64,000 nt of DNA from JAKPUX01 sp035353815 (GTDB lineage: Bacteria > Zhuqueibacterota > Zhuqueibacteria > Residuimicrobiales > Residuimicrobiaceae), in assembly GCA_035353815.1 (NCBI GenBank), contig DAOQAG010000019.1, forward strand, positions 1 to 64,000. The letters run 5' to 3'. The translations under genes and the position numbers were made by a program. The notes below the pieces were generated by a model. It had not been told where the DNA came from. It saw only the letters and a list, made by a program, of their open reading frames with translations, and did not search any database. Below are positions 42,492-50,863 of this stretch, piece by piece. Every line of letters begins with the position of its first letter. Position 1 is the stretch's first letter.

Positions 42492-43919
42492 TCACTCGCC
42501 GGAGGCGCGCACCACCTCCGGAATCGTCCGCAGCATGATCTTCAGATCGAGCCAGATCGACCATTCGTCAATGTATTTCAGATCCAGGCGCATCCACTCA
42601 TTGAAGCGCAGCCGGTGGCGTCCGCTGATCTGCCAGAGGCAGGTCAGGCCGGGGCGCATGGTGAAGCGCCGGCTCGGCCATTGCTCATACATGTTGTTGA
42701 CATCGCGTACCGGCAGCGGCCGCGGGCCGACCAGGCTCATTTCGCCCTTGAGCACATTGATGAGTTGCGGAATCTCATCGATGCTGGTGCGGCGCAGCCA
42801 GCGCCCCACCGGGGTGATGCGCGGATCGGCGGCGATCTTGAAGGCCGCCCCATCCGCTTCATTGAGGTGCTCGAGCTGGGCCTGCAGGGCCTCGGCGCCC
42901 TCCACCATGGTGCGGAATTTGTAGATGCGGAAGCGGCGCCGGTTAAAGCCCACGCGCTGCTGTTTGAAAAAGACCGGGCCCGGCGACGAGCAGGTGATGA
43001 GGGTGCTGACGACCAGGAAAAGCGGCGCCAGCAGCGCCAGGCCGAGGGCCGCCAGGGAAAAATCGATCACGCGCTTGAGGAGCAGATGGGTATAGTGGGC
43101 GTGGCCGGCGCTGCGCAGGGTCAGCATCGGCACGCCATTGAGCTCATAGGCGATGGTATCGGCGGTTTTCAGCTCCATCAGGTCCGAGGGCACGCGGCAG
43201 GGGATGCTCTCCTCATCACAGAGGCGGGTGATGCGGCGGATCTGGTCGTAATAGGTTTGCACGGGCAGGGCGATAAAGACCTCGTCCACCTCGTGGCGCG
43301 CGAGATAATCGGGAAAGGCGTCGAGGGTACAGAGCCATTTGCCCTGCCAGAGGCGGGTGTTCTGGGGATGGTCATCGACAAAGCCGCGCAGCCGGTAGCC
43401 CAGGTCGGCGCGGTAGAGGACTTTTTGCGCGAGATCGACCGCCTCCGGGCCGCTGCCGACAAAGACGACATCGCGCAGATTGCGGCCGTGGTTGCGCAGA
43501 AAAACCAGCCCCGCGCGCACCAGGCCCCGGCTGGCGACCGCGGTCAGCAAGGCCAGGGGATAAAAGAGGAGAAAAAACTCCTTGCCCGGGGCCGAACCGG
43601 TCAGCAGGGCCAGCGCGGCGGCGGCAAGAGTGCCGAGGGTGACCGCCTTGGCGATGTCGAGCCATTCGCGGGCGCGTTCATCGAGGCGGCGGATTTCATA
43701 GAGACCAAAGTGTGCGAAGAAGCGGTTCCAGGCCAGCAGCAGCGCGGCGAGGGCCAGGCCCTCGGCCGTGGAGAGCGTGGCGGGCGTCCGCAGCAGTTGC
43801 CACTCTCCGGTAGTGAGACGGACCTGCAGCAGGGCCGCGCCCGTGAGGACGCAGAGTAATACCCCAAGGTCTAGGAAGCGCGTTCCTTTCGCCAGCAGCT
43901 TTTTCCGCAAGGTGCCCAT
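42492..43919 (-). CDS. Exopolysaccharide polyprenyl glycosylphosphotransferase (WbaP/WcaJ type)
   Basis: A 475-residue membrane enzyme that starts assembly of a surface polysaccharide by moving a sugar-1-phosphate to undecaprenyl phosphate. Four N-terminal helices (about 15-125), a Rossmann-like CoA-binding middle (VVFVGSGPEAVDLAQ), another hydrophobic segment (about 285-310) and the C-terminal catalytic domain with KRVIDFSLAALGL, YKFRTM, RRTSIDEIPQLINVLKGEM, LVGPRPLP and RPGLTCLWQISGR. It is complete. A near-consensus sigma-54 promoter lies about 80 bases upstream, suggesting regulated expression. No glycosyltransferase genes adjoin it. Confidence 0.94.
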   Translation of the reverse strand: MGTLRKKLLAKGTRFLDLGVLLCVLTGAALLQVRLTTGEWQLLRTPATLSTAEGLALAALLLAWNRFFAHFGLYEIRRLDERAREWLDIAKAVTLGTLAAAALALLTGSAPGKEFFLLFYPLALLTAVASRGLVRAGLVFLRNHGRNLRDVVFVGSGPEAVDLAQKVLYRADLGYRLRGFVDDHPQNTRLWQGKWLCTLDAFPDYLARHEVDEVFIALPVQTYYDQIRRITRLCDEESIPCRVPSDLMELKTADTIAYELNGVPMLTLRSAGHAHYTHLLLKRVIDFSLAALGLALLAPLFLVVSTLITCSSPGPVFFKQQRVGFNRRRFRIYKFRTMVEGAEALQAQLEHLNEADGAAFKIAADPRITPVGRWLRRTSIDEIPQLINVLKGEMSLVGPRPLPVRDVNNMYEQWPSRRFTMRPGLTCLWQISGRHRLRFNEWMRLDLKYIDEWSIWLDLKIMLRTIPEVVRASGE

Positions 43920-44000
43920 ACAAATCCCGTGGTTGAAGAGGATTGGCGAAGATGCTATACTGTTTCAGGCCGGCCAAAAGGCGTGCCCTGCCACGGGAAT

Positions 44001-44016
44001 AGCAATCTGCGTGCCA
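44001..44016 (-). promoter_or_regulatory. Sigma-54 promoter (-24/-12) of the glycosylphosphotransferase gene
   Basis: Minus strand TGGCACGCAGATTGCT matches the consensus TGGCACG-N4-TTGC(A/T) at every fixed base, with exact GG-GC spacing. Transcription would begin near 43990, leaving a leader of about 70 bases. Confidence 0.75.
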
Positions 44017-44144
44017 GAAGGCAGGAAGAAAAAGGGCGGGAGATTATCTTTGAAAATCAATGAGTTACAGAATTGTAACCGGAGGCTGCCGCTGCATCGG
44101 GGCGCACAAATCGTCCGATTTAGCGACAATGTCATTCTTTTTTT

Positions 44145-45467
44145 CTAGTTGCGGGGCTCGGGTTCTTCCGACTCGCTATAGGCGAGCCCGTATTTTTTCA
44201 TCTTGTTATAAAGGGTGCCGCGGCTGATGCCGAGGGCCGTGGCGGTGCGGCTGACATTGCCGTTGTACTTGAGCAGCACCTGGCGGATGACCACCTGCTC
44301 GACGTCCTCCAGCTGGGTAGTGGGTGTGCCGAAGACCATCGACTTTTGTTCCGCGGCCGGCTCGAAGCCGGCGGCCTGGAGGGCGTGCGATTCGATCCCC
44401 ATGGTGCGGCTCATAATGGCCGCGCGCCGCAATATGGTGTTGAGTTCGCGGATGTTCCCCGCCAGGGTGTGGCCGCGCAGCATCGACAGCGCCTCGGGCT
44501 GGAGTTCGCGCTCGGGCAGGTCCAGCTCGGGAGTGATCTGCTGGAGGAGGACCTGGCAAAGGCGCGGCAAGTCGGTCTGGCGCTGCATCAGATTGGGCAG
44601 GTGCACCAGGCTGGCGCCGATGCGGTTGAAGAGATTGGCCGCGCCCTCATCCGGGGCGTCGGTGCTGAGTCCGATGAGGCGGATGCCGGAAGCGGGCTGG
44701 ATCTGGTTTTGTTCCTCGATGAAATGCGCGAGGCGGTTTTGCACCGAGACCGGCAGGGCATGACTCTGTTCGAGGAGCAGGGTGGCATCATAGGTCGGGT
44801 AGAGCAGACCGCCGCGGGTGCCGAAGAGCTCGAGGAGGAGATCGCCCGAGGTCTTGTTGGCGCAGGCGACGCGCAGCAGCGGCTGAAAACGGCGCGGGCT
44901 CAGGAAGTGGAGGAGGCGGGCGAAGTAGGTTTTGCCAACCCCCTCTTCGCCGCAAAAGAGGATATGACTCTCCTTGCGCGCGAGTTCGCCGATGGTCTGG
45001 AGGATGCGGAGCATCTCCTCGCCGCTGCCGACGACGGGCCCGAGATCGCGCTCACGGCGCCAGCCGAGGCGCTGGGCGATGCGGAACTGGGGCGAGAGGT
45101 CGAGCTGCAGGGCGCGGTTGAGGGCGAGCGGCACCTCCTCGGGGAGAACCGGCTGGAGCAGGTAGTCGGTGGCGCCGAGGCGGATCGCCTGCATGGCGGA
45201 ATTGAGGTCCGCGGCGGCGACGATGGCGATCAGGGGCTTGGTGGGAAAGTGGGCGACAAATTCCTGGATCATCTCGAAATGACGGCGCTCGGCGCTGATG
45301 TCGACGATCGCCGCGTCGAAGGTGGCGATCTGCTGCAGGCAGTAGCGGAACTCCGCCTCGGTGTTGCTGCGCACCACGCGCCCCTCCGCCGCGGCGAGGC
45401 TGGTGGCAACGGTGGTCATGGTCTTTTCATCCGTCGAGAAAACGAAAAACCGTTTCAGATCCGTCAT
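44145..45467 (-). CDS. NtrC-like regulator with degenerate receiver and no GAFTGA loop
   Basis: A 440-residue protein with three parts: a receiver-like domain (about 5-125; the acceptor Asp is plausible in AAIVDIS but the usual KP is QP in YLLQPV), an AAA+ domain (about 150-370; Walker A GEEGVGKTYFA), and a Fis-type helix-turn-helix (about 395-430, NVSRTATALGISRGTLYNKM). The sigma-54 contact loop GAFTGA is missing: ELFGTRGG runs directly into LLYPTYDATLLLEQ, and the Walker B acidic pair is altered. It therefore should not open sigma-54 promoters by itself. Start set at the ATG at 45465-45467; extension upstream lacks support. Confidence 0.82.
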   Translation of the reverse strand: MTDLKRFFVFSTDEKTMTTVATSLAAAEGRVVRSNTEAEFRYCLQQIATFDAAIVDISAERRHFEMIQEFVAHFPTKPLIAIVAAADLNSAMQAIRLGATDYLLQPVLPEEVPLALNRALQLDLSPQFRIAQRLGWRRERDLGPVVGSGEEMLRILQTIGELARKESHILFCGEEGVGKTYFARLLHFLSPRRFQPLLRVACANKTSGDLLLELFGTRGGLLYPTYDATLLLEQSHALPVSVQNRLAHFIEEQNQIQPASGIRLIGLSTDAPDEGAANLFNRIGASLVHLPNLMQRQTDLPRLCQVLLQQITPELDLPERELQPEALSMLRGHTLAGNIRELNTILRRAAIMSRTMGIESHALQAAGFEPAAEQKSMVFGTPTTQLEDVEQVVIRQVLLKYNGNVSRTATALGISRGTLYNKMKKYGLAYSESEEPEPRN

Positions 45468-45657
45468 ATAGAGTCCCTTATGCGAGCCGATCCCCGAGAG
45501 AAAAGCATGGTTTATGCCGAAAACCCCAGGCAGAAGCAAAAAACATTCCAGAAGCGGAGCCCGCCGTCGCGGCGGGGTTAGTGCTGTAAATTATGGTGAT
45601 CAGAGCCCCTGGCGTCCCGGTCTGCGGGCCGCCATCGTATCCTGCAGAAGCACTGTT

Positions 45658-47016
45658 TCATTCTTGACCAGCCGGATCTGCCCCTGCCCCGTCTCTTGTC
45701 CGGCGCTGATGATGGTTCGGCACGCCGCGCAGGAGCCAGGCGCCGGCGGCCATATTCAGGGCCAACGCGGCGATAGCGGCTTTGTACTTGACGGCCGGGC
45801 CCCAGGCGGCCAGCGCCCAGGTGACGCTGCTCCAGATCAGCGGTCCCACCACCGCGGCGACCTTGCCGGAGAGGGCGTAGAGGCCGAAAAACTCGCCCAG
45901 CTTTTCGCCGGGGACAAGCGAGATCAGCAGCGGCCGCGCCGAGGTCCAGACCGACCCCATGAGCATGCCGATGACGCAGCCGGAGGCCCAGAAGATCAAG
46001 CGGCTGCTGGAAAAGATCACCACGGCCAGGCTCACGACCCAGAGGATGATCACCCAGCTCAGGGTCTTGCGCGGGCCGAAATGGTCGGTGAGAATGCCAC
46101 AGAGTGCAGATCCGACGATGGCCGAGGGGATGATGACGATAAAGAACTGATTGGCCTCGGCCAGGGTGAAGCCCATGACGGCCTGGGTATAGATCCCCAT
46201 ATAAATGATCACGGTCTCGATGCTGTCTTCGTAGAGGAGCTTGGCCAGGAGAAAGCGCGGCAGCCCCGGATACTGCCGGGAGTCGACCAGGGCCTTGAAG
46301 GTCTTGCGATACGAGGCCTTGAGGCTCCAGCCATTTCGCTGCGGCAGCGGAGCGTAGGGCTCCTTGACAAAGAGAAAGACCGGAATGGCAAAGAGCAGAA
46401 AGACCAGGGCCGTCGGCACAAAGGCTGCGGTGGTGCCGCCGGCGGTGACGCCCGGAATCCGCAGGCTGTAGAAATGGCCGTCGACGAAAAGTCCGGCCAC
46501 CGCCAGGCCAATGATCGAGCCCATGTAGCCGACGGCGACGCCATAGCCGGAGACGCGGCCGATGGTGTGCGGTGTGCTCACCGCGGGCAGCAGGGCATTA
46601 TAAAAGACCAGTCCCCCCTGGTAACTGTAATTGGCGAAAACAAAGACGGCCATGACCAGGGGGATGAGCAGGCTGAGGGTGCTGATCCGGGCTCCCAGCA
46701 GCCCCAGCGCCGCCGTACCGGCGATGCAGATCCCGGTGAAGAGGGCGAGCAGGAGCATCTTGCTGCCGCGCTGGTCCGACCAGTCGCCGAGCACCGGCAT
46801 GGTCAGCGCCACCAGGATCATCGAGAACGAATTGGCAAAGGAGACGATAAAGTCGCTCTGGCCGAGATTGAGAATGATCCAGGTGCCAAAATAGAGCGAC
46901 ACGACATTCATCGAATAGGCCGTGTTGGCCAGATCGTAAAGAATCCACGAAACCGTGGCGATCATCTTCGGCTTGCGCTGCTCCCCCTGGAGCGGGACAG
47001 GCGGCGCCGGGTTCAC
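45658..47016 (-). CDS. UMF1-family (Atg22-like) MFS transporter
   Basis: A 452-residue membrane protein with about twelve helices. The N-terminus SWILYDLANTAYSMNVV and the LGDWSDQRGSKM motif between helices 2 and 3 mark the UMF1/Atg22 branch of the major facilitator superfamily. In yeast Atg22 exports amino acids from the vacuole; bacterial substrates are unknown. The start is a GTG overlapping the roadblock gene stop as GTGA (47013-47016); an internal ATG at MIATVSW is an alternative. It is the last gene of the MglA operon. Confidence 0.87.
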   Translation of the reverse strand: MNPAPPVPLQGEQRKPKMIATVSWILYDLANTAYSMNVVSLYFGTWIILNLGQSDFIVSFANSFSMILVALTMPVLGDWSDQRGSKMLLLALFTGICIAGTAALGLLGARISTLSLLIPLVMAVFVFANYSYQGGLVFYNALLPAVSTPHTIGRVSGYGVAVGYMGSIIGLAVAGLFVDGHFYSLRIPGVTAGGTTAAFVPTALVFLLFAIPVFLFVKEPYAPLPQRNGWSLKASYRKTFKALVDSRQYPGLPRFLLAKLLYEDSIETVIIYMGIYTQAVMGFTLAEANQFFIVIIPSAIVGSALCGILTDHFGPRKTLSWVIILWVVSLAVVIFSSSRLIFWASGCVIGMLMGSVWTSARPLLISLVPGEKLGEFFGLYALSGKVAAVVGPLIWSSVTWALAAWGPAVKYKAAIAALALNMAAGAWLLRGVPNHHQRRTRDGAGADPAGQE

Positions 47017-47450
47017 GGGGTGGCCTGCGCTTCGATCAGGCGGCAGAGGCGGTTGGCCAGGGCGCGGTAGCTCCGCTGTGCCGGCACAACCAGGACCAGG
47101 AGCGCCGGCTGGCCGAAGACGGCGAGGTAGCGGAAGACGATGCGCCGGCCTTCGCCATCCTCGATGACCAGCTCCTTGAGCGCGCCGAGGCCGCTCATCT
47201 TTTTGACCACCTGTTTCAGCTTGGCCATCATCACGGCGAATTCGACGGCGTGGTCCTCGCGCAGCAGTCCGGTGCTGGCGACGTGGGAGGCGAGGAGCAG
47301 CCCCTCCCGGCTGAAGAGATAGACCGCATTGAAACCGCCGATCTGAACCGACTCCTGCATTTCGCGCCGGGCTGCTTCATGGAAGGGCAGGGCGGGTTCA
47401 GGGCCGATGCGATGGAGGGCCGAGTGGGCCATTCTCGTCTCTTTATTCAT
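47013..47450 (-). CDS. Roadblock/LC7-domain protein (second of the MglA operon)
   Basis: A 145-residue protein with a roadblock/LC7 fold (about 25-140): helix, then strands GGFNAVYLFSREGLLLAS, a helix with FAVMMAKLKQVVKKM and strands ELVIEDGEGRRIVFRYL and PALLVLVVP. Roadblock proteins such as MglB act as GTPase partners of MglA. It overlaps the GTPase gene by 4 bases (47447-47450), strongly suggesting joint function with that protein. Confidence 0.82.
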   Translation of the reverse strand: MNKETRMAHSALHRIGPEPALPFHEAARREMQESVQIGGFNAVYLFSREGLLLASHVASTGLLREDHAVEFAVMMAKLKQVVKKMSGLGALKELVIEDGEGRRIVFRYLAVFGQPALLVLVVPAQRSYRALANRLCRLIEAQATP

Positions 47451-48019
47451 AGTCGTTGCAGCAGCAGTTGGATGACGCCGCGCAGGGTTTCGAAGACCGC
47501 GATCCCCTGAACAGCGACGGCCTCGTAGTGGGGCACACCAAGGAAATTGAGGGTCGCTTCCATTGTGGCGACCGGCTCGATATCGGCAAGATCACGTTTG
47601 TTGTACTGCAGGACCCAGGGAAAGTGGGCCAGGGTTTTATCCTGTTGGATCAGCTTCATTTCCAGGTCCATCAGGGTATCGAGATTGTCCTGGCGTCGGG
47701 CCGACTGCGAATCGGCGACGAAAACCACGGCGTCGGCGCCGCGGAGGACAATCTTGCGGCTCGGCGCGTAATAGAGCTGCCCCGGGATGGTGTAGAGATG
47801 GAAGCGGGGCTTTTTGCCCTTGATCGCGCCGAGGGCGAGCTCGAAGAAATCGAAATAGAGGGTGCGTTCTTCCGGCGATTTCAATACCACCAGCCGGCTG
47901 CGCAACGCCGGCTCCAGGTGGGCGTGCAGGTACTCGAGATTGGTGGTCTTGCCGCCCAGGCCGGGACCGTAATAGACGATTTTGAAGACGATCTCTTGCC
48001 GGAGCCAGTTGACATGCAT
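47447..48019 (-). CDS. mglA: MglA-type small Ras-like GTPase
   Basis: A 190-residue GTPase of the bacterial MglA group. The P-loop GPGLGGKTTNLEYL (about 18-31) is characteristic; G3 reads TIPGQ (as TVPGQ in MglA) and G4 is NKRD (about 140). In Myxococcus MglA sets cell polarity and drives motility with its roadblock partner MglB. Here it is sandwiched between two roadblock genes (2-base gap upstream, 4-base overlap downstream). The actual process controlled here, polarity, motility or secretion, is unknown. Confidence 0.9.
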   Translation of the reverse strand: MHVNWLRQEIVFKIVYYGPGLGGKTTNLEYLHAHLEPALRSRLVVLKSPEERTLYFDFFELALGAIKGKKPRFHLYTIPGQLYYAPSRKIVLRGADAVVFVADSQSARRQDNLDTLMDLEMKLIQQDKTLAHFPWVLQYNKRDLADIEPVATMEATLNFLGVPHYEAVAVQGIAVFETLRGVIQLLLQRL

Positions 48020-48021
48020 AC

Positions 48022-48534
48022 TTATCGGGGCCGCAGGCTGCGGTCGAGCTGCCGGGCGAGCAGATCGCGGAACTCGAAATCAAGGAACTGGTGGGTTTGC
48101 TCGCTCTCCTGCTTCAATGACTGAATGAAGCGGCTGATCTTTTCCACGGCATAATGTGCGAGCACCCGGATAATGCCCAGAGCAACCGAATTATCAAAGA
48201 CGACCATGAGGAAATAGTCCGCACCGACAGCGCAGAGATAGAGGCTGCGTTGGGCGCCCTCATGATAGAGAAATTTGAAGCGCGATTCCTGGCCGATGAG
48301 GCGCGAGATCTCGGCGGTGGCGGCAAAGTCGCCGGCGGCCAGGGCGGTGAGCGCTGCGAGATCGAGGGTATCGGCTTCGCCGCGATGGACCACCGGATAG
48401 CCGCTCATGTCGGCAAACAGGGCGAGCCGGGCCTGGGAGCGGCCCAGCAGTTCCTCAAGAATACGGGCGATCTGATGATAGGCGGTCTGGGAGAGGACCA
48501 CGCGTTTGCCGTTCTTGCGTTGCTGCATTTCCAT
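48022..48534 (-). CDS. Roadblock/LC7-domain protein (MglB-like, first of the MglA operon)
   Basis: A 170-residue protein with a roadblock/LC7 domain (about 15-120): helix QTAYHQIARILEELLG, strand LALFADMSGYPVVHRG, the helix LTALAAGDFAATAEISRLIG and strands RSLYLCAVGADYFLMVVF. A C-terminal helix (about 120-160) extends it. It resembles MglB and proteins annotated as roadblock regulators next to MglA in many phyla. It probably forms a homodimer or heterodimer with the second roadblock protein and regulates the GTPase. Confidence 0.85.
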   Translation of the reverse strand: MEMQQRKNGKRVVLSQTAYHQIARILEELLGRSQARLALFADMSGYPVVHRGEADTLDLAALTALAAGDFAATAEISRLIGQESRFKFLYHEGAQRSLYLCAVGADYFLMVVFDNSVALGIIRVLAHYAVEKISRFIQSLKQESEQTHQFLDFEFRDLLARQLDRSLRPR

Positions 48535-48549
48535 ACGTTGAACACTCTC

Positions 48550-49278
48550 TTATTGACCGTGCTGCAGGCGCTGGATGAGGAATTCGGGCAAATGGCGCTC
48601 GGCCATCAAGGCCTGCGTCCGTTCGACCGCGTATTCGACGCGCCTGAATTCCACCACGCCGCTCTCCTGATCCAGCAGGACAAAACCGGCGCGCGGATCG
48701 CCGTCACGCGGCTGCCCGACACTTCCTACATTGATGATGTAGCGAAACTGGTCATTCAGCAAGAGCCTCATCGGGCGGAATGCTGTGATCCGGCCCTCCG
48801 GAATGCGCACAAATCCGCCGGGCATATGGGAGTGGCCGATGAAGCAAAGCGGTTCGGTAAAAGCGGCGAACTGTCTCTCCGCCTCGCGGAGATTGAACAG
48901 GTACTCCCAGGCACGGGGATTTGCGGGCGAAGCATGGACGTAGATAATACCCTCCCGCCGTCCGGCGAGCATATAGCGCTCGAGCACGGCGCGCGTCGCC
49001 GCCGTGATGATGCCTCGGGTCCAGAGCGCCGCTCTCAAGGCGTATTCATTGAAGGAAAAGGGATTGGTCCGCCCCAGCACGGCATCATCGTGATTGCCGA
49101 GAATGGCCAGGGCTACCCGGTCGTCAAGCTCGGCCACACATTCATCCGGCTGCGGACCGTAGCCTACTGCATCACCCAGGAAAACGATCTCATCACATGA
49201 TGCGGCATCTATGCTTCGCAGCACCTGCTCGAGGGCCTCCAGATTTCCATGCACATCCGAAATAATGCCCACGCGCAT
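48550..49278 (-). CDS. Calcineurin-like metallophosphoesterase (YfcE/MJ0936 type)
   Basis: A 242-residue two-metal phosphoesterase with all motifs in order: IISDVHGNLEAL (about 5-16), FLGDAVGYGPQPDE, LGNHDDAV, YVHASP and CFIGHSHMPG. Relatives hydrolyse phosphodiesters or dinucleoside polyphosphates. The ATG at 49276-49278 is preceded by GAGGAAG; a longer frame to 49311 lacks a ribosome site. It is the first gene of the roadblock-MglA operon, 15 bases before the first roadblock gene. Confidence 0.9.
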   Translation of the reverse strand: MRVGIISDVHGNLEALEQVLRSIDAASCDEIVFLGDAVGYGPQPDECVAELDDRVALAILGNHDDAVLGRTNPFSFNEYALRAALWTRGIITAATRAVLERYMLAGRREGIIYVHASPANPRAWEYLFNLREAERQFAAFTEPLCFIGHSHMPGGFVRIPEGRITAFRPMRLLLNDQFRYIINVGSVGQPRDGDPRAGFVLLDQESGVVEFRRVEYAVERTQALMAERHLPEFLIQRLQHGQ

Positions 49279-49338
49279 AGCACTTCCTCTGCGATATGTA
49301 GAATATAGCATTTACCCGCGCGCGAATCAAGCATTATT

Positions 49339-49353
49339 TGGTTTTTTATTTGC
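49339..49353 (+). promoter_or_regulatory. Possible sigma-54 promoter before the ferritin-like gene
   Basis: TGG and TTGC are spaced as in -24/-12 promoters (10 bases between GG and GC), but the middle is a T run, so this is a weak match. It lies 60 bases before the start codon. Confidence 0.25.
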
Positions 49354-49412
49354 TTCTTTCGGTACGTAGTATTAGATTGAGAGCGTCAATTGTGCTTATG
49401 GAGGAGAGCGAT

Positions 49413-49934
49413 ATGCCACAAGATCTGGCGCACCTGGCGGAGGCGATCCGTATGGCCATCGCCATGGAAAAATCAGGCCGGGCCTTTTATCTGCAGGCCG
49501 CAGAGCGCACCGCGCAAGCCACGGGCAAGGCCATCTTTGCCCGGCTCGCCAAGGAGGAGACCCTGCATCTGCTCACCTTCGAGCGCATGCTCGACGCCGC
49601 CGCGGAGCTGGGTCAGTGGCGGGAATGGCTGCAGGACTTTCCCGGGCACCCGCCACTGCCGGTCTTTGGCGAGAAGGCGCAGGAGTCGATCCGCAAGGCC
49701 AGGATCGACGAACTCCAGGCCCTGCGCGTTGCCATGCAGCAGGAACGCGAGGCCATCGACTATTACGGCCGTGTCGCCGCTGGCACAGAGGATGAGGCGG
49801 TGACCGGTATCTTTGCCTTCGTCCGCGAGCAGGAGGTCTATCACTACGACCTGCTCCAGGCCGAGTACGACTCGATCACCCAAACCGGCTTCTGGTTCGA
49901 TACCGCGGAATTCCGGATGGACGGAAAATTCTGA
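49413..49934 (+). CDS. Ferritin-like / rubrerythrin-family diiron protein
   Basis: A 173-residue four-helix protein. Metal ligands follow the ferritin-like pattern: AMEKSGRAFYLQAAE in helix 1, KEETLHLLTFERM in helix 2, QEREAIDYYGRVA in helix 3 and REQEVYHYDLLQ in helix 4. There is no rubredoxin domain. Rubrerythrin-type proteins act in peroxide defence of anaerobes. GGAGGAG precedes the ATG at 49413; an ATG at 49398 would include that ribosome site and is less likely. First gene of a three-gene run. Confidence 0.85.
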   Translation: MPQDLAHLAEAIRMAIAMEKSGRAFYLQAAERTAQATGKAIFARLAKEETLHLLTFERMLDAAAELGQWREWLQDFPGHPPLPVFGEKAQESIRKARIDELQALRVAMQQEREAIDYYGRVAAGTEDEAVTGIFAFVREQEVYHYDLLQAEYDSITQTGFWFDTAEFRMDGKF

Positions 49935-49963
49935 GGCGGTGCGCCGGCTGCATCGAGCATTCC

Positions 49964-50863
49964 ATGAGCACAACTTTTTCCACGCTTCTCAACCCCTGGC
50001 AGCATGACGCCGCCGTGCGTCACTTTCTCGGCCATTTCGGCCTCACCGCCGGCGCGCCGGACTATGCCCAGCTCGAGCGCGTCCTCAGCCATTTCGCCCG
50101 GCTGCCCTATGAAAACATCAGCAAGATCATCAAGCTCAACCAGCACTTCCTCACCCTCGAGCGGATCCGCCTGCCCGAGGAGGTGATGGAGGGCTATGTG
50201 CGCCACAATCTCGGCGGCACCTGCTTTTCCCTCTCCTATTTTCTCCAGACCATCCTCCTCCACCTCGGCTATACCTCCGGCATCGTCATGGCCGATATGG
50301 GCGCGCGCGCCAATGTGCATTGCGCGCTGATGGTCGCGGTCGAGGGGCGCCGCTTCCTCGTCGATCCCGGCTACCTGCTCACTCGCGCCATGGAATTCCA
50401 TCCGGAGCGCTCGCGCCTCTATTCCGGCCTGCATACCGGCGTCGAGGTCCGCTTCGACCACGCCCGCGAGCGCTATGCGCTCTCGACCTTCGACCGGCAG
50501 GTCAAAAAGCTGCGCTATACCTTCCGGGATCGCGTCACGCCGCTGGAGGAGTTCCTGCAGCACTGGCTTGCCTCCTTTTATCAGGGCATGATGCACGGCA
50601 TCTGCCTGACCCAGCTGCGCCCCGAAGGGCTGATCTATATGCATGACGATTATCTGCAAATTGCGAATGCGGAAGGCCGGCGCAAGCGCCGTCTCAAGGA
50701 GGAGTATCCTCGCGTGGTCTCCCAGCTCTTCGCCATCGATCCGCAGTGGATCGAGCGCGCCCAGACCGCCCTGGCGGAGAACATGGAGATGGAAAAAGTG
50801 CACGGCCTCTATCAGCCGCGGTCGGTGGCGGCGGAAGAACGGAGTGAGGATGATACCCGCTGA
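49964..50863 (+). CDS. Arylamine N-acetyltransferase (NAT)
   Basis: A 299-residue enzyme with the NAT cysteine-protease-like triad: Cys87 in LGGTCFSLS, His119 in ANVHCALMV and Asp134 in FLVDPGYLL. The PYENISKI motif near the N-terminus is also typical. NATs transfer acetyl from acetyl-CoA to arylamines; some act in polyketide biosynthesis instead. It lies 29 bases after the ferritin-like gene and overlaps the DUF4416 gene by 14 bases. The C-terminal part is longer than in the E. coli enzyme. Confidence 0.9.
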   Translation: MSTTFSTLLNPWQHDAAVRHFLGHFGLTAGAPDYAQLERVLSHFARLPYENISKIIKLNQHFLTLERIRLPEEVMEGYVRHNLGGTCFSLSYFLQTILLHLGYTSGIVMADMGARANVHCALMVAVEGRRFLVDPGYLLTRAMEFHPERSRLYSGLHTGVEVRFDHARERYALSTFDRQVKKLRYTFRDRVTPLEEFLQHWLASFYQGMMHGICLTQLRPEGLIYMHDDYLQIANAEGRRKRRLKEEYPRVVSQLFAIDPQWIERAQTALAENMEMEKVHGLYQPRSVAAEERSEDDTR

